Assembly (NCBI RefSeq): GCF_903645285.1
Contig: NZ_CAHJXN010000004.1
Span: 372,305-436,304 of the forward strand
Direction of reading: 5' to 3'
Source of the DNA: Streptococcus thalassemiae
GTDB lineage: Bacteria; Bacillota; Bacilli; Lactobacillales; Streptococcaceae
Length of the DNA: 64,000 nt
In this document: positions 26,454-36,301 of the stretch, in pieces
Layout: each line of letters begins with the position of its first letter
How positions within the stretch are numbered: position 1 is the first letter of the stretch
Notes under the pieces: generated by a model
The model's input: the letters and a program-made list of their open reading frames with translations, nothing else
The model's database searches: none
Told to the model about the DNA's origin: nothing
Position numbers and translations under genes: made by a program

Positions 26454-27806
26454 TTAGTCAATCCCGATTTCAGCTCGAACTACGTCTGCGATGGTATCAA
26501 CATAGTAGTCTACTTCTTCTGTTGTAGGCGCTTCTGCCATGACACGCAAGAGGGGCTCTGTTCCACTTGGGCGTACTAGGATACGGCCATTCCCTGCCAT
26601 TTCTTCTTCCATCTTCTCGATGATAGCCTTGATAGCTGGCACTTCCATAGCCTTTTCCTTCATGGCATTTTCCACTCGGATATTGACTAATTTTTGTGGA
26701 TAAATGGTTACTTCTGCTGCCAACTCTGACAAGCTCTTACCAGTTTCCTTCATGATTTTTGTCAATTGGACAGCAGATAATTGACCATCACCAGTGGTAT
26801 TGTAGTCCATCAAGATGATGTGACCAGACTGTTCACCACCAAGGTTGTAGCCTGATTTTCTCATTTCTTCAACAACGTAACGATCGCCAACTGCAGTTAC
26901 TGCCTTGTTAATACCTTCACGGTCCAAGGCCTTGTGGAAACCAAGGTTGGACATCACAGTTGTCACAATTGTATTTTGGGCCAATTGTCCTTTTTCAGAA
27001 AGGTATTTCCCAATGATGTACATGATTTTGTCACCATCAACAATCTCACCATTTTCATCAACAGCAATCAAACGGTCACTGTCTCCGTCAAAGGCCAAAC
27101 CGATAGCTGAGTCACTTTCTTTGACCACTTCTTGAAGGGCTTCTGGGTGGGTTGAACCAACATTAAGGTTGATGTTAAGACCATCTGGTGTTTCCCCGAT
27201 AACTGTTAATTGAGCACCAAGATCTGCAAAAATTTGACGGGCACTTGTAGAAGCTGCACCATTGGCTGTATCCAAGGCAACCTTCATTCCTTCAAGAGGA
27301 GTTCCAGTTGAAACAAGGTATCCTTCATACTTACGCAAGCCTTCTGGATAATCTACCAAGGTTCCTAAGCCTTCTGCACTTGGACGAGGAAGAGTATCTT
27401 CCGCAGCATCTAGCAAGGCTTCAATTTCTGCTTCTTTTTCATCATCTAGTTTGAAGCCATCACCGCCAAAGAACTTGATTCCATTATCAAGGGCTGGGTT
27501 GTGACTAGCAGAAATCATGACACCGGCACTTGCTCCCTCAGTTTTAACCAAGTAAGCTACTGCTGGTGTTGCCAAAACGCCTAGTTTGTATACGTGAATT
27601 CCTACAGATAGAAGACCTGCCACCAAGGCAGATTCTAGCATTTCCCCTGAAATACGTGTGTCACGTCCTACAAAGACTTTCGGTGCTTCCGTTTCATGTT
27701 GACTGAGAACATAGCCTCCAAAACGTCCTAGTTTAAAGGCTAATTCCGGAGTAAGTTCTACATTAGCTTCTCCACGGACTCCATCAGTCCCAAAATATTT
27801 ACCCAT
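26454..27806 (-). CDS. glmM: Phosphoglucosamine mutase
   Basis: A 450-aa alpha-D-phosphohexomutase. The active-site phosphoserine is in ISASHNPA (near residue 100), the Mg loop is DGDSDR (near 242), and the substrate loops GEQSGH and RPSGTEP follow. It converts glucosamine-6-P to glucosamine-1-P for UDP-GlcNAc and hence cell wall. It is the third gene of cdaA-cdaR-glmM; in related bacteria GlmM binds and restrains CdaA. Confidence 0.97.
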   Translation of the reverse strand: MGKYFGTDGVRGEANVELTPELAFKLGRFGGYVLSQHETEAPKVFVGRDTRISGEMLESALVAGLLSVGIHVYKLGVLATPAVAYLVKTEGASAGVMISASHNPALDNGIKFFGGDGFKLDDEKEAEIEALLDAAEDTLPRPSAEGLGTLVDYPEGLRKYEGYLVSTGTPLEGMKVALDTANGAASTSARQIFADLGAQLTVIGETPDGLNINLNVGSTHPEALQEVVKESDSAIGLAFDGDSDRLIAVDENGEIVDGDKIMYIIGKYLSEKGQLAQNTIVTTVMSNLGFHKALDREGINKAVTAVGDRYVVEEMRKSGYNLGGEQSGHIILMDYNTTGDGQLSAVQLTKIMKETGKSLSELAAEVTIYPQKLVNIRVENAMKEKAMEVPAIKAIIEKMEEEMAGNGRILVRPSGTEPLLRVMAEAPTTEEVDYYVDTIADVVRAEIGID

Positions 27807-27830
27807 TTTTATAAAATCCTTTTTCTATTT

Positions 27831-28610
27831 TTAATTCGTTTTTGAACTAGTTGCTTTCGTTGACGAAGATGTCTCCGATGAACTGCTTGTAGTTGAATTT
27901 GATGTACTTGAACTTGGTGCTACTGGTTTTGTAGTCACCTTCATTATTGTATCAAAGGGAGTGATAACTGCCGGTAAGACAACACCATTGCGGTCAATTG
28001 CCTGCAAAGGTACTGAACCACTGTAATTACCTGTTATGCGTTCGCTAGTTGGCAAGACAGCGATAATCTTATCAATTCTATCCAATGTCTCTTGGTCACT
28101 CGTAATCGACACTTCTTCATCTGACACCGTGACATTTTCAATCTGTACCCGACTATCAATTTGACTAGGGTCAATCTCTGGTACAACCTTTACCTTATTC
28201 TTTTGAGCCTTCTTACCAATCTTGACTGTAATTTTTTGCGGAGTCGCCACAGCGGTCAGCCCATTGGGTAAATCTTCAATGCTCAAAGGAACCTCAATCG
28301 TTCCAACACTGGCATCTGTTAGGTCAGCAGTAACCTTGAATTTACGTGTGCTTTCTTGCATTTCACTAGCTAGCGATAGGCGATTTGCACCAGTCAAGAC
28401 CACTGATACTTCTGAAGCAAAACCGCTAATAAAATACTCATCACTATTATAGCGTATGTCAATAGGGACATTTGTTACTGTATTCGTATAGGTTTCCGTT
28501 TTTACCTGCCTAGCACTGGTACTGTTTTGAAAATTCGTCGCCGTAGCATAGACAAATAAGACACAAGCAAAAAAGAGTGAGGATATAATATATAAACTAT
28601 TTTTTCTCAT
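27831..28610 (-). CDS. cdaR: CdaR (YbbR-domain) regulator of diadenylate cyclase
   Basis: A 259-aa protein with an N-terminal membrane helix (about 7-26), then tandem YbbR domains (about 35-110 and 115-215) outside the cell, and a Ser/Thr-rich C-terminal tail. CdaR binds CdaA at the membrane and modulates c-di-AMP synthesis. It overlaps cdaA by 14 nt and precedes glmM by 24 nt. Confidence 0.93.
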   Translation of the reverse strand: MRKNSLYIISSLFFACVLFVYATATNFQNSTSARQVKTETYTNTVTNVPIDIRYNSDEYFISGFASEVSVVLTGANRLSLASEMQESTRKFKVTADLTDASVGTIEVPLSIEDLPNGLTAVATPQKITVKIGKKAQKNKVKVVPEIDPSQIDSRVQIENVTVSDEEVSITSDQETLDRIDKIIAVLPTSERITGNYSGSVPLQAIDRNGVVLPAVITPFDTIMKVTTKPVAPSSSTSNSTTSSSSETSSSTKATSSKTN

Positions 28611-29454
28611 GTTTCCATCCTCCTAGCAATCGTTCTTTAAAACTAAGACCTGCTTCCTCTTTTGGAAGTAAGATTTCACGTAATTCTGTTTCAAATTCAT
28701 CAAGTGTTAGGTTGTGCTTAAAGCTTCCATTATAGGTTATCGAAATTCCTCCCGTTTCCTCTGATACGACAAAAGTCAAGGCATCTGAGACTTCTGATAA
28801 ACCGATAGCCGCCCGGTGTCTGGTCCCAAATTCCTTGGAAATTCCTGTACTTTCTGTCAAGGGCAGATAGGCAGACGTCACAGCGATACGTTCTTCTCTG
28901 ATAATCACCGCACCATCATGTAGGGGAGTGTTGGGAATAAAAATGTTAATGAGAAGTTCTGCAGAAATCTTAGCATCCAAGGGAATTCCTGTCGAAATAT
29001 ACTCCTGCAAGGTACGTACACGCTGAATAGCAACCAAGGCACCGATTTTACGAGGACTCATGTATTCAACAGACTTAACAAAGGCACGAATCATCTGTTC
29101 CTCAGCACTAATAGGGGCATTGGAAAAGAAATCTGTCGCTCTTCCCAAACGTTCCAAACCAGTCCGAATCTCTGGAGAGAAGATAACAACCGCCGCAATA
29201 ACCCCATAAGTAATAATTTGATTGATCAACCAAGAAATCGTAGTCAAGCCAATCATATTTGCAAGGATTTGAGCTAAAATAAACACCAAAACTCCACGTA
29301 CCAAAATCATAATCTTGGTTCCTGCAATAGCTTTTGTAAAATGGTATAAAATATAAGCAACAATCAAAATATCAATCAGATTGATAGCTATCGTCCATGG
29401 ACTTGCAAACAAACTGGTCCAATATTGCAGATTGGATAATTGTTGAAAATTCAT
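28597..29454 (-). CDS. cdaA: Diadenylate cyclase CdaA
   Basis: A 285-aa membrane diadenylate cyclase. Three helices (about 15-85) precede a DAC domain with the catalytic LHDGAVII and RHRAAIGLSE motifs. It joins two ATP into c-di-AMP, which controls potassium, turgor and wall homeostasis; in pneumococcus it is the main or only such cyclase. The ATG at 29454 (MNFQQL) follows AGGGAGGA; an upstream in-frame start at 29475 would lose that site. Confidence 0.95.
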   Translation of the reverse strand: MNFQQLSNLQYWTSLFASPWTIAINLIDILIVAYILYHFTKAIAGTKIMILVRGVLVFILAQILANMIGLTTISWLINQIITYGVIAAVVIFSPEIRTGLERLGRATDFFSNAPISAEEQMIRAFVKSVEYMSPRKIGALVAIQRVRTLQEYISTGIPLDAKISAELLINIFIPNTPLHDGAVIIREERIAVTSAYLPLTESTGISKEFGTRHRAAIGLSEVSDALTFVVSEETGGISITYNGSFKHNLTLDEFETELREILLPKEEAGLSFKERLLGGWKHEKK

Positions 29455-29531
29455 CCCTGATATCCTCCCTATCAAAACACTTTCGTCCTATTATACCATT
29501 TTCTGGCATTTTTTTCCCTATCCTAGTTCAT

Positions 29532-29559
29532 TTTACATTGAGCAAAAATATGATACAAT
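29532..29559 (+). promoter_or_regulatory. fnr promoter
   Basis: -35 TTTACA (29532-29537), 16-nt spacer and extended -10 TGATACAAT (TACAAT 29554-29559). An AAAGGAGAAACT ribosome site precedes the ATG at 29590. Confidence 0.7.
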
Positions 29560-29589
29560 AAACTGACTAGAAAAAACAAAGGAGAAACT

Positions 29590-30558
29590 ATGTCTCAACT
29601 CTATGATATTACCATTGTAGGTGGTGGTCCTGTCGGGCTTTTTGCAGCCTTCTATGCCCACCTACGCCAAGCCAAGGTCCAAATCATCGACTCTCTTCCC
29701 CAGCTAGGTGGACAACCTGCTATTCTCTACCCTGAAAAGGAAATCCTAGACGTACCAGGTTTCCCAAACCTGACTGGAGAAGAGTTGACTAACCGCTTGA
29801 TTGAACAGCTAAATGGATTTGATACCCCTATCCATCTCAATGAAACGGTGCTTGAAATTGAAAAACAAGAAGAAGGCTTTGCCATTACCACTTCTAAAGG
29901 AAGTCACCTGACTAAAACAGTTATCATCGCAATGGGTGGCGGTGCCTTCAAACCACGTCCGCTGGAACTTGAAGGGGTTGAGGGATATGAAAATATCCAC
30001 TACCACGTTTCTAACATTCAGCAATACGCTGGTAAGAAAGTGACGATTCTTGGTGGGGGAGACTCAGCTGTTGATTGGGCTTTGGCTTTTGAAAAAATTG
30101 CACCAACTACCCTTGTTCACCGCAGAGATAATTTCCGTGCCTTGGAGCACAGTGTTCAAGCCTTGCAAGAATCATCTGTAAGCATTAAAACACCATTCAT
30201 CCCTAGCCAACTCCTTGGAGATGGAAAAACGCTTGATAAACTTGAAATCACAAAAGTTAAATCTGATGAAACCGAAACGATTGACCTAGACCACCTTTTT
30301 GTTAACTATGGTTTCAAATCTTCTGTCGGTAACCTCAAAAGCTGGGGGCTCGACCTCAACCGCCACAAGATTATCGTCAACAGCAAACAGGAATCCAGCC
30401 AAGCAGGTATCTATGCTATCGGTGACTGCTGCTACTATGACGGAAAAATTGACTTGATTGCGACAGGTCTCGGAGAAGCTCCAACTGCTGTCAATAATGC
30501 TATCAACTACATAGACCCTGAACAAAAAGTACAACCAAAACACTCTACTAGTTTATAA
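29590..30558 (+). CDS. fnr: Ferredoxin-NADP+ reductase, thioredoxin-reductase type
   Basis: A 322-aa two-domain flavoprotein. The FAD loop is GGGPVGLFAA (about 10-19), the NADPH loop LGGGDSAVDWA (about 155) and the C-terminal FAD contact GDCCYYDGKI. It lacks the CxxC redox pair of thioredoxin reductases, as is typical for the YumC/TrxR-like ferredoxin-NADP reductases of Firmicutes. It should reduce a ferredoxin such as the one at 60541-60759. Single gene with promoter and terminator. Confidence 0.9.
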   Translation: MSQLYDITIVGGGPVGLFAAFYAHLRQAKVQIIDSLPQLGGQPAILYPEKEILDVPGFPNLTGEELTNRLIEQLNGFDTPIHLNETVLEIEKQEEGFAITTSKGSHLTKTVIIAMGGGAFKPRPLELEGVEGYENIHYHVSNIQQYAGKKVTILGGGDSAVDWALAFEKIAPTTLVHRRDNFRALEHSVQALQESSVSIKTPFIPSQLLGDGKTLDKLEITKVKSDETETIDLDHLFVNYGFKSSVGNLKSWGLDLNRHKIIVNSKQESSQAGIYAIGDCCYYDGKIDLIATGLGEAPTAVNNAINYIDPEQKVQPKHSTSL

Positions 30559-30564
30559 AAAAGA

Positions 30565-30590
30565 ACCACGAGTCACATAGGATTCGTGGT
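30565..30590 (+). terminator. fnr terminator
   Basis: ACCACGA/TCGTGGT stem followed by TTTTAT, 7 nt after the stop codon. Confidence 0.75.
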
Positions 30591-30678
30591 TTTATAATTC
30601 ATCAGCTATCTTGTTAGCTCATATTTCCCCCTTCTTTAACAAAAATAAAAATGCCTATCAAACTGATAAAACATGTGA

Positions 30679-30684
30679 TATAAT
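30679..30684 (+). promoter_or_regulatory. Promoter of the Fst-like toxin mRNA
   Basis: Extended -10 TGATATAAT (TATAAT 30679-30684), with only a poor -35. The mRNA would begin near 30691, i.e. at GGCACTAAC. Confidence 0.75.
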
Positions 30685-30690
30685 AGGGAC

Positions 30691-30724
30691 GGCACTAACA
30701 ATACGCCTTGGAAAAGGAGGTATT
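30691..30724 (+). promoter_or_regulatory. 5' helix arm and Shine-Dalgarno-sequestering stem of the toxin mRNA
   Basis: GCACTAAC (30692-30699) is the exact complement of GTTAGTGC (30833-30840) behind the toxin ORF, so the mRNA ends could pair. Next AATACGCCTT (30700-30709) pairs with AAGGAGGTATT (30714-30724), placing the AAGGAGG ribosome site in a stem. Both are features of the par/Fst toxin RNA. Confidence 0.7.
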
Positions 30725-30728
30725 ACAG

Positions 30729-30824
30729 ATGCTAGAACTTCTCAGAATAGTACTTATCGCAGTCATCGAGAGTATCATCTCATGGCTGGTGACTCGTTGG
30801 TTAGACGATCACTTCGACAAGTAA
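30729..30824 (+). CDS. Fst/par-like type I toxin peptide, 31 aa
   Basis: A 31-residue peptide starting MLELLRIVLIAVIESI, with one membrane helix (residues about 4-22) and a charged tail TRWLDDHFDK, as in Fst (hydrophobic core, R-x-L-D-D/E tail). A strong AAAGGAGG lies 8 nt before the ATG. The mRNA has a sequestered ribosome site, and direct repeats GCTAGAACTTCTCA and GCACTAA recur downstream in an antisense RNA sharing the terminator. Overproduced Fst-type peptides damage the membrane. Identification rests on architecture as well as peptide form; I have no search result. Confidence 0.8.
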   Translation: MLELLRIVLIAVIESIISWLVTRWLDDHFDK

Positions 30825-30849
30825 CCTTCATGGTTAGTGCTATCTAACC

Positions 30850-30924
30850 CAGAAAAAATCCCCTCGGTATTGCAGTACCGAGGGGATTTCTGTTAGCACT
30901 AAAATGCTAGAACTTCTCAATTCC
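30850..30924 (-). ncRNA. Antisense RNA (par RNAII-like antitoxin)
   Basis: A predicted RNA of about 75 nt running leftward from a TTGACA promoter into the shared terminator. Its 5' part is complementary to the toxin mRNA through two repeats: 30904-30919 equals 30729-30744 (16 identical nt covering the start codon), and 30896-30902 equals 30692-30698. It should bind the toxin mRNA at the start codon and at the terminator loop, the two-site pairing known for par of pAD1. Confidence 0.75.
30856..30889. terminator. Shared bidirectional terminator of toxin mRNA and antisense RNA
   Basis: Perfect 14-bp stem AAATCCCCTCGGTA / TACCGAGGGGATTT with a 6-nt loop. It has a clear T-run on the minus strand and a short one on the plus strand. 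Both transcripts converge on it. Confidence 0.92.
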
Positions 30925-30929
30925 CCTTT

Positions 30930-30959
30930 ATTATCTCACATGCTCTATTCAATTGTCAA
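30930..30959 (-). promoter_or_regulatory. Antisense RNA promoter
   Basis: Minus strand consensus -35 TTGACA (30954-30959), spacer 18 nt, -10 GATAAT (30930-30935). This is stronger by consensus than the toxin promoter, as expected for an unstable antitoxin RNA that must be in excess. The 31-kb stretch 30960-31055 shows nothing further. Confidence 0.75.
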
Positions 30960-31055
30960 GAAACAGGTTAATATTTTGTAAACTAGCGACATCAGGCTGT
31001 TAGAAAAATGGAATCAACCAATCATACTGATAATTCAAGGGCTTGTTTTATATCT

Positions 31056-31967
31056 TTATAACTCATCAGCTAATTTATTTATCTTTCTGAGTCTATGATT
31101 GACACCACTTTTGGTCAGGGGAGTGCTGAGGCTATCTGCTAACTGCTGGATAGAGTAGTCTGGGTGCTGAATCCGCAACTGCGCTACTTCCTGCAAATCC
31201 ACTGGCAGATTTTCTAAGCCCATGATATCTTTAATTTTGCTGATATTGTTGATAGTCTTCATGCTGGCAGAAACTGTCCGAGCTATATTAGCTGTCTCGG
31301 CATTATTTGCCCGATTGAGATCATTACGGGTTTCTCGCAAAATCTTAATCCGCTCAAAATCATCACGCGCCTGCATGGCCCCAATCACTATCAAGAAGTC
31401 CATAATGTCTTCGGCACGCTGGAGATAGGTCACAGCCCCCTTCTTACGCTCAAGCACCTTAGCATCCAGTAAAAACTGCTGGAGAAGGGAGGCAAGCCCT
31501 TGCGCATGGTCCAGATAGACAGAACTAATTTCCAACTGGTACTTACCCGATTCAGGGTCACGAATACTTCCATTTGCCAAGAAAGCGCCACAGAGATAGG
31601 AACGACCTGCTTCCTCGTCTGATAAAATCGCCTCATCAATATCTGTTTCCAGGCCAAAGAAAGAGTCGGCTAAGTGTAAATCACTCAACAAGTCCTGCAC
31701 CTTTTCATCTGTAAAAACGGTATAGACCCGATTCTTACGAAGATTACTTCTCTGGTGGTGTCGGATTTCCGATTTGATTTCATAAAAATGGAGAAAGGAC
31801 TCATAGAGGTGCCGAGCCAGCTTGGCATTTTCTGTCACGACAGACAAGGTTAGGCCCGAAGTCGAGAGACCGATGCTACCGGACATCTTGATAATGGCTG
31901 ATAGTTCATGTCGACTGAGATGGTGTTGACCTAGGATTTCTTCTTTTACTGCTACTGTGAAACTCAT
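31056..31967 (-). CDS. whiA: WhiA family DNA-binding regulator
   Basis: A 303-aa WhiA: an N-terminal LAGLIDADG-like fold (about 1-190; [18 protein letters not shown]) and a C-terminal helix-turn-helix ([13 protein letters not shown]...[10 protein letters not shown]). In Firmicutes WhiA is linked to cell division and chromosome segregation and not to sporulation. It overlaps yvcK by 4 nt and is the last of the rapZ-yvcK-whiA cluster. Confidence 0.95.
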   Translation of the reverse strand: MSFTVAVKEEILGQHHLSRHELSAIIKMSGSIGLSTSGLTLSVVTENAKLARHLYESFLHFYEIKSEIRHHQRSNLRKNRVYTVFTDEKVQDLLSDLHLADSFFGLETDIDEAILSDEEAGRSYLCGAFLANGSIRDPESGKYQLEISSVYLDHAQGLASLLQQFLLDAKVLERKKGAVTYLQRAEDIMDFLIVIGAMQARDDFERIKILRETRNDLNRANNAETANIARTVSASMKTINNISKIKDIMGLENLPVDLQEVAQLRIQHPDYSIQQLADSLSTPLTKSGVNHRLRKINKLADEL

Positions 31968-32941
31968 TTTCTCACCTGTATAATGCGCATCAACTCGTCC
32001 ACGATCAAATCTCCATCGTGAAAGGCGCCCCCATTTTCCAGACGAAGGAAGTTGGATGAAATCACACGCGGAACTTGCTTACAAAGACCAGCAAAATCAT
32101 GTTCCACCTGGACCAAGTATTCATCAAAGCGATTGGAATTCATGTATTCCTGAGGCACTTTTTCAATATTCACCAAGACAGTGTCGATAAAAGGGCGACC
32201 AAGGTGACGATGCAAGACTTCCACATGGTCACTATCTGTAAAGTGTTCCGTCTCCCCACGTTGGGTCATGATATTGCAGACATAGGCGATTTCTGCCTTG
32301 GTTTCCAAAAGCGCCTGCCCGATTTCCTTAATCACGATATTAGGTAAAATAGAGGTAAAGAGAGAGCCAGGCCCTAGGACAATCATGTCACTTTCAAGAA
32401 TGGTCTGCACTACTCGACGGCTGGCCAGAGGCGTATCATCGTTGAGGGTATTGGTCACATAGACATGGTCAATCATGCCCGGATGGTCTGCAATATGACT
32501 CTCTCCAGCCACTTCTGTCCCATCCTGAAAGACTGCATGCAAGGTCAAGGGATGGTCACTGGAAGGATAAATCTTCCCAGTGGTATGGAAAAATTTGCTC
32601 AATAACTGCATGGCATTATAGGTCGAACCCTGCATTTCTGACAGGCCAGCGATAATGAGATTTCCCAATGGATGGCCAGCAAAGGCTCCGGCATCCTCAG
32701 AAAAGCGATACTGAAAGACCTTCTCATAGAACTTAGGCATATCCGACATGGCCACAAGGACATTGCGAAGATCACCTGGCGGTGTCAATTGCTGCATATT
32801 TTTTCGGAGTTCACCTGATGAACCACCATCATCCGCCACAGTTACGATAGCAGCGATTTCCACATCTTTTTCCCGCAGACTTTTAAGAATGACGGGTATC
32901 CCAGTCCCTCCACCAATCACCGTTATCTTTGGTTTTCTCAT
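31964..32941 (-). CDS. yvcK: YvcK/GlmR family regulator of envelope and carbon partitioning
   Basis: A 325-aa protein of the CofD-like/YvcK family: the N-terminal [10 protein letters not shown] nucleotide-sugar-binding loop (about 7-16) and [13 protein letters not shown] (about 37-49). In B. subtilis YvcK (GlmR) binds UDP-GlcNAc and stimulates GlmS. In pneumococcus it affects division and shape. Overlaps rapZ and whiA by 4 nt each. Confidence 0.94.
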   Translation of the reverse strand: MRKPKITVIGGGTGIPVILKSLREKDVEIAAIVTVADDGGSSGELRKNMQQLTPPGDLRNVLVAMSDMPKFYEKVFQYRFSEDAGAFAGHPLGNLIIAGLSEMQGSTYNAMQLLSKFFHTTGKIYPSSDHPLTLHAVFQDGTEVAGESHIADHPGMIDHVYVTNTLNDDTPLASRRVVQTILESDMIVLGPGSLFTSILPNIVIKEIGQALLETKAEIAYVCNIMTQRGETEHFTDSDHVEVLHRHLGRPFIDTVLVNIEKVPQEYMNSNRFDEYLVQVEHDFAGLCKQVPRVISSNFLRLENGGAFHDGDLIVDELMRIIQVRK

Positions 32942-33828
32942 GAACGGTTTACCGTTTCCTTTCTTCGGTCTTTATCGCGATGCCCTTCATTAACAGGCCA
33001 ATTCTTGGATAAGTCCTGCGCCAAGCGTTTAGCAAAGGCCACACTACGGTGTTGTCCACCCGTACATCCCATGGCAATGGTCAAAACGGACTTCCCTTCC
33101 TTTTGGTAACTTGGCAAAATCGGTTCAATCAAGGCCAACAAATGTTGATAAAAGTCTTCGGACTCTGGATGGTTCATGACATAGTGATACACTGGTTCAT
33201 CTACACCCGTTTGGTTTCTCAGTTCTGGTAGGTAGTAGGGATTGGGCAAGAATCGGACATCAAAGACCAAATCTGCATCAATCGGGATTCCATATTTAAA
33301 GCCGAAAGACATGACTTCGATACGGAAAGACTGGGCTTGCTCTTGATCTGAAAACTGCTCTGCAAGGGTTTTACGCAGCTCACGCGGAGTGAGTTCAGTT
33401 GTATCCACCACATTTTGGCTCATATTTTTCAAAGGTGCCAAGAGTTCACGTTCCAGCTTGATTCCATCCAAAATCCGTCCATCTGCTGCTAGTGGGTGAC
33501 TCCGTCTGGTTTCCTTGTAACGAGCGACCAATTCCTTATCGGCTGCATCCAAAAAGAGGATTTTGAAATCCAAATCATCTTGATTTTCCAACTCATCCAA
33601 AACAGCTTGAATCTCCGAGAAGAAAGAACGGCTACGCATATCCACTACTAAAGCCAACTTATGGTCGTCTTCCTTTGTTTCCACCAGCTGCAAAAACTTA
33701 GGCAAGAGAGCTGGCGGCATATTATCAATAGTAAAATAACCCAAATCTTCGAAGGACTGAATAGCAACTGTTTTTCCTGCACCACTCATTCCTGTCACAA
33801 TCACCAAGTGAAGTTGTTTCTTTGTCAT
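32938..33828 (-). CDS. rapZ: RapZ (YvcJ) nucleotide-binding protein
   Basis: A 296-aa P-loop ATPase/GTPase. Walker A is GMSGAGKT (about 13-20), then a DMRS Walker B-type strand, and the C-terminal [17 protein letters not shown] defines the family. RapZ in E. coli delivers GlmZ sRNA for degradation; in Gram-positives the role is less clear but is tied to GlcNAc metabolism and competence. First gene of the three-gene overlap series. Confidence 0.94.
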   Translation of the reverse strand: MTKKQLHLVIVTGMSGAGKTVAIQSFEDLGYFTIDNMPPALLPKFLQLVETKEDDHKLALVVDMRSRSFFSEIQAVLDELENQDDLDFKILFLDAADKELVARYKETRRSHPLAADGRILDGIKLERELLAPLKNMSQNVVDTTELTPRELRKTLAEQFSDQEQAQSFRIEVMSFGFKYGIPIDADLVFDVRFLPNPYYLPELRNQTGVDEPVYHYVMNHPESEDFYQHLLALIEPILPSYQKEGKSVLTIAMGCTGGQHRSVAFAKRLAQDLSKNWPVNEGHRDKDRRKETVNRS

Positions 33829-33879
33829 CTTTTTCTCCTTATATCAAAAGAAGTTTGGCAACACCAAACTTCAACTAGC

Positions 33880-34260
33880 TTATCCAATCTCTGCGATGAC
33901 TTCAATTTCGACTTTTACATCACGAGGAAGACGAGCTACCTCCACAGCTGAACGAGCTGGAAATTCCTCTTTAAAGGCCGTTTGGTAAACCTCATTAAAA
34001 GGAACAAAGTCGTTCATATCGCTCAAGAAGCAAGTTGTTTTGACAACATGGTCAAAGTCTATTCCTGCTTCTGCCAAAATAGCACCAATGTTTTTCAAGA
34101 CTTGTTCTGTCTGTTCTTGAATCGTTTCTCCAACGATTTCTCCAGTTTCAGGAGATAGGGGAACTTGACCACTAGCAAACAGAAGATTGCCAACGATTTT
34201 TCCTTGAACATATGGTCCGATAGCCTTTGGAGCTTTGTCTGTATGAATTGTTTTTGCCAT
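33880..34260 (-). CDS. ridA: RidA family enamine/imine deaminase
   Basis: A 126-aa RidA/YjgF protein. It has AIGPYVQG near the N-terminus, ASGQVPLSPETGEIVG around 30-45, and the C-terminal RSAVEVARLPRDVKVEIEVIA, containing the Arg that grips the carboxylate. It hydrolyses reactive 2-aminoacrylate formed by PLP enzymes. It is 10 nt behind engB, so part of the folA-clpX-engB transcript or its tail. Confidence 0.93.
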   Translation of the reverse strand: MAKTIHTDKAPKAIGPYVQGKIVGNLLFASGQVPLSPETGEIVGETIQEQTEQVLKNIGAILAEAGIDFDHVVKTTCFLSDMNDFVPFNEVYQTAFKEEFPARSAVEVARLPRDVKVEIEVIAEIG

Positions 34261-34270
34261 TTTCTTTTCC

Positions 34271-34858
34271 TCACAATTTTTCTAAGATTGCATCCCAAGC
34301 CTCATCCATCCCTGCCTTGCTGACAGATGAAAAGAGAATAAAGTCGTCACTTGGGTCAAAGTTTAATTTCTTTTTGATTGCTGATTCGTGCTTGTTCCAT
34401 TTACCACGAGGAATCTTGTCTGCTTTAGTCGCAACGATAATAACCGGAATCTCATAATACTTGAGAAATTCGTACATCTGCACATCATCTGCTGACGGGT
34501 CATGACGAAGGTCAACTAGACTGACTACCGCACGGAGATTTTCTCGAGTCGTTAGGTACTCCTCAATCATGCGCCCCCACTTTTCACGTTCCTTTTTGGA
34601 AACACGGGCATAGCCATAGCCAGGAACATCCACAAAGCGCATCTTGTCGTCAATGTTAAAGAAGTTGAGCAGCTGAGTTTTCCCAGGTTTCCCTGACGTA
34701 CGAGCCAGATTCTTACGGTTCAGCATGGTATTGATAAAGCTGGATTTACCAACATTTGAACGCCCTGCTAGGGCAATCTCTGGTAGTTCATCCTGCGGAT
34801 AGTGGGACTTATTAGCCGCACTGAGCAAGATTTCAGCATTGTGTGTATTGATTTCCAT
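34271..34858 (-). CDS. engB: Ribosome biogenesis GTPase EngB/YsxC
   Basis: A 195-aa essential GTPase. G1 is [10 protein letters not shown] (about 31-40), G3 DVPGYG, and G4 ATKADK. It works in assembly of the 50S subunit. I use the ATG at 34858 with AGAGG five nt upstream; a GTG at 34864 would sit on the ribosome site. It follows clpX by 8 nt. Confidence 0.95.
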   Translation of the reverse strand: MEINTHNAEILLSAANKSHYPQDELPEIALAGRSNVGKSSFINTMLNRKNLARTSGKPGKTQLLNFFNIDDKMRFVDVPGYGYARVSKKEREKWGRMIEEYLTTRENLRAVVSLVDLRHDPSADDVQMYEFLKYYEIPVIIVATKADKIPRGKWNKHESAIKKKLNFDPSDDFILFSSVSKAGMDEAWDAILEKL

Positions 34859-34866
34859 AGTCACCT

Positions 34867-36099
34867 CTAGGCTGTTTCTAGGATTGGTTTATCCGTTCCA
34901 TCGACAGCTTCTTTTGTGATGCGAACCAATTTCACATTTTCCTGACTCGGTACTTCAAACATGACATCTAGCATGGTTTCTTCTATGATGGAGCGAAGTC
35001 CACGCGCCCCTGTCTTCCGTTCTATGGCTTTATTAGCAATTTCTTGAAGGGCTTCGTCATCAAATTCTAATTCAACATCATCATAAGAAAGCAAGGTTTG
35101 GTATTGTTTGACCAAGGCATTTCTTGGCTCTTTCAAGATGCGAACCAAGTCATCGACCGTCAATTGCTCAAGAGCAGCAAAGACTGGCAAGCGTCCAATC
35201 AACTCAGGGATAATCCCGAATTTTTGAATATCTTCTGCGATGATTTCTTGCATGTAAGAGCTATTTTCATCAATCGCCTTGTTATTTTGACCAAAGCCGA
35301 TAACCTTTTCACCCAGACGTTGTTTGACAATTTCTTCAATACCATCAAAGGCACCACCCACGATGAAGAGAATGTTCTTGGTATCCACTTGAATCATCTC
35401 TTGTTGCGGATGTTTGCGTCCGCCTTGAGGCGGTACGCTGGCAACAGTTCCCTCGATAATCTTGAGAAGGGCTTGTTGCACCCCTTCACCAGAAACATCA
35501 CGTGTGATAGACACGTTCTCACTCTTCTTGGCGATCTTGTCAATTTCATCCACGTAGATAATGCCACGCTCTGCACGCTCGATATTAAAGTCAGCGGCCT
35601 GCAGGAGTTTGAGGAGGATATTTTCCACGTCCTCACCTACATAACCAGCCTCCGTCAGAGCTGTTGCATCCGCAATCGCAAAAGGCACATTTAGGCTCTT
35701 AGCCAAGGTCTGGGCAAGGAAAGTTTTCCCTGAACCAGTTGGCCCAATCATCAAAATGTTTGACTTCTGCAAATCCACATCTTCTGACTCTTCACGCGTA
35801 TCGTGGAAATTGATGCGTTTGTAGTGGTTGTATACTGCTACTGCTAAAGCACGTTTGGCACGATCTTGACCGATTACATAGTGGTTCAAGATATGGAGGA
35901 GTTCAATTGGTTTTGGCACCTCAGACAAGTCTGCCAAGACTTCCTCAACCAATTCTTCTCGAATGATTTCTTGAGCTAACTCCACGCATTCATTACAAAT
36001 AAAAGCATTGTTGCCAGCGATTATTTTTTGTACTTCTTCTTGGTTTTTGCCACAAAATGAGCAATAAACCATCATATCATTTTTTCTATTTGTAGACAT
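34867..36099 (-). CDS. clpX: ClpX ATPase subunit of the ClpXP protease
   Basis: A 410-aa ClpX. The N-terminal zinc finger CSFCGKNQ...CNEC (about 13-37), Walker A GPTGSGKT, Walker B VDEID, and the GARGLR sensor 2 motif are present, as is an IGF-like loop (VIGFGQN) for ClpP docking. It unfolds tagged substrates. In pneumococcus clpX is essential and follows folA. The 31-nt gap upstream leads to a 56-aa gene. Confidence 0.97.
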   Translation of the reverse strand: MSTNRKNDMMVYCSFCGKNQEEVQKIIAGNNAFICNECVELAQEIIREELVEEVLADLSEVPKPIELLHILNHYVIGQDRAKRALAVAVYNHYKRINFHDTREESEDVDLQKSNILMIGPTGSGKTFLAQTLAKSLNVPFAIADATALTEAGYVGEDVENILLKLLQAADFNIERAERGIIYVDEIDKIAKKSENVSITRDVSGEGVQQALLKIIEGTVASVPPQGGRKHPQQEMIQVDTKNILFIVGGAFDGIEEIVKQRLGEKVIGFGQNNKAIDENSSYMQEIIAEDIQKFGIIPELIGRLPVFAALEQLTVDDLVRILKEPRNALVKQYQTLLSYDDVELEFDDEALQEIANKAIERKTGARGLRSIIEETMLDVMFEVPSQENVKLVRITKEAVDGTDKPILETA

Positions 36100-36130
36100 G
36101 ATTTCCTTCCATTCTATACTGTCATTCTAT

Positions 36131-36301
36131 CTAAAATAAGGTCATGTAAAAGGCATGAATACTATTGACCAGATTGGTAAAGGCATTTAACCAAAGGAGG
36201 ATAGAAAGCCCGTAACGCTTTTTACGAAAAGCCTGTGCTCCTGCCAGAAGGCAGATGAAACACAGAAAAGCCGTGAATAAACCAAATAAACTCCGTTCCA
36301 T
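36131..36301 (-). CDS. Small membrane protein, 56 aa, between folA and clpX
   Basis: An unnamed small gene. The 56-aa product begins [20 protein letters not shown] (one helix), has a basic stretch FRKKRYG, a second helix (LSILLWLNAFTNLV), and ends FYMTLF. The ATG overlaps the folA stop by 1 nt (TAATG) and has AAAGGAAG upstream, so it is translationally coupled to folA. The same position between dfr and clpX is filled by a small hypothetical gene in pneumococcal genomes. Function unknown. Confidence 0.82.
   Translation of the reverse strand: MERSLFGLFTAFLCFICLLAGAQAFRKKRYGLSILLWLNAFTNLVNSIHAFYMTLF

Noticed and set aside
30611..30847. 78-codon plus-strand ORF over the toxin region
   Set aside because: It has no ribosome site, starts ahead of the promoter and is out of frame with the 31-aa peptide that owns the strong ribosome site.
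35098..35694. 198-codon plus-strand ORF opposite clpX
   Set aside because: It is antisense to a highly conserved gene; its length follows from the codon bias of clpX.
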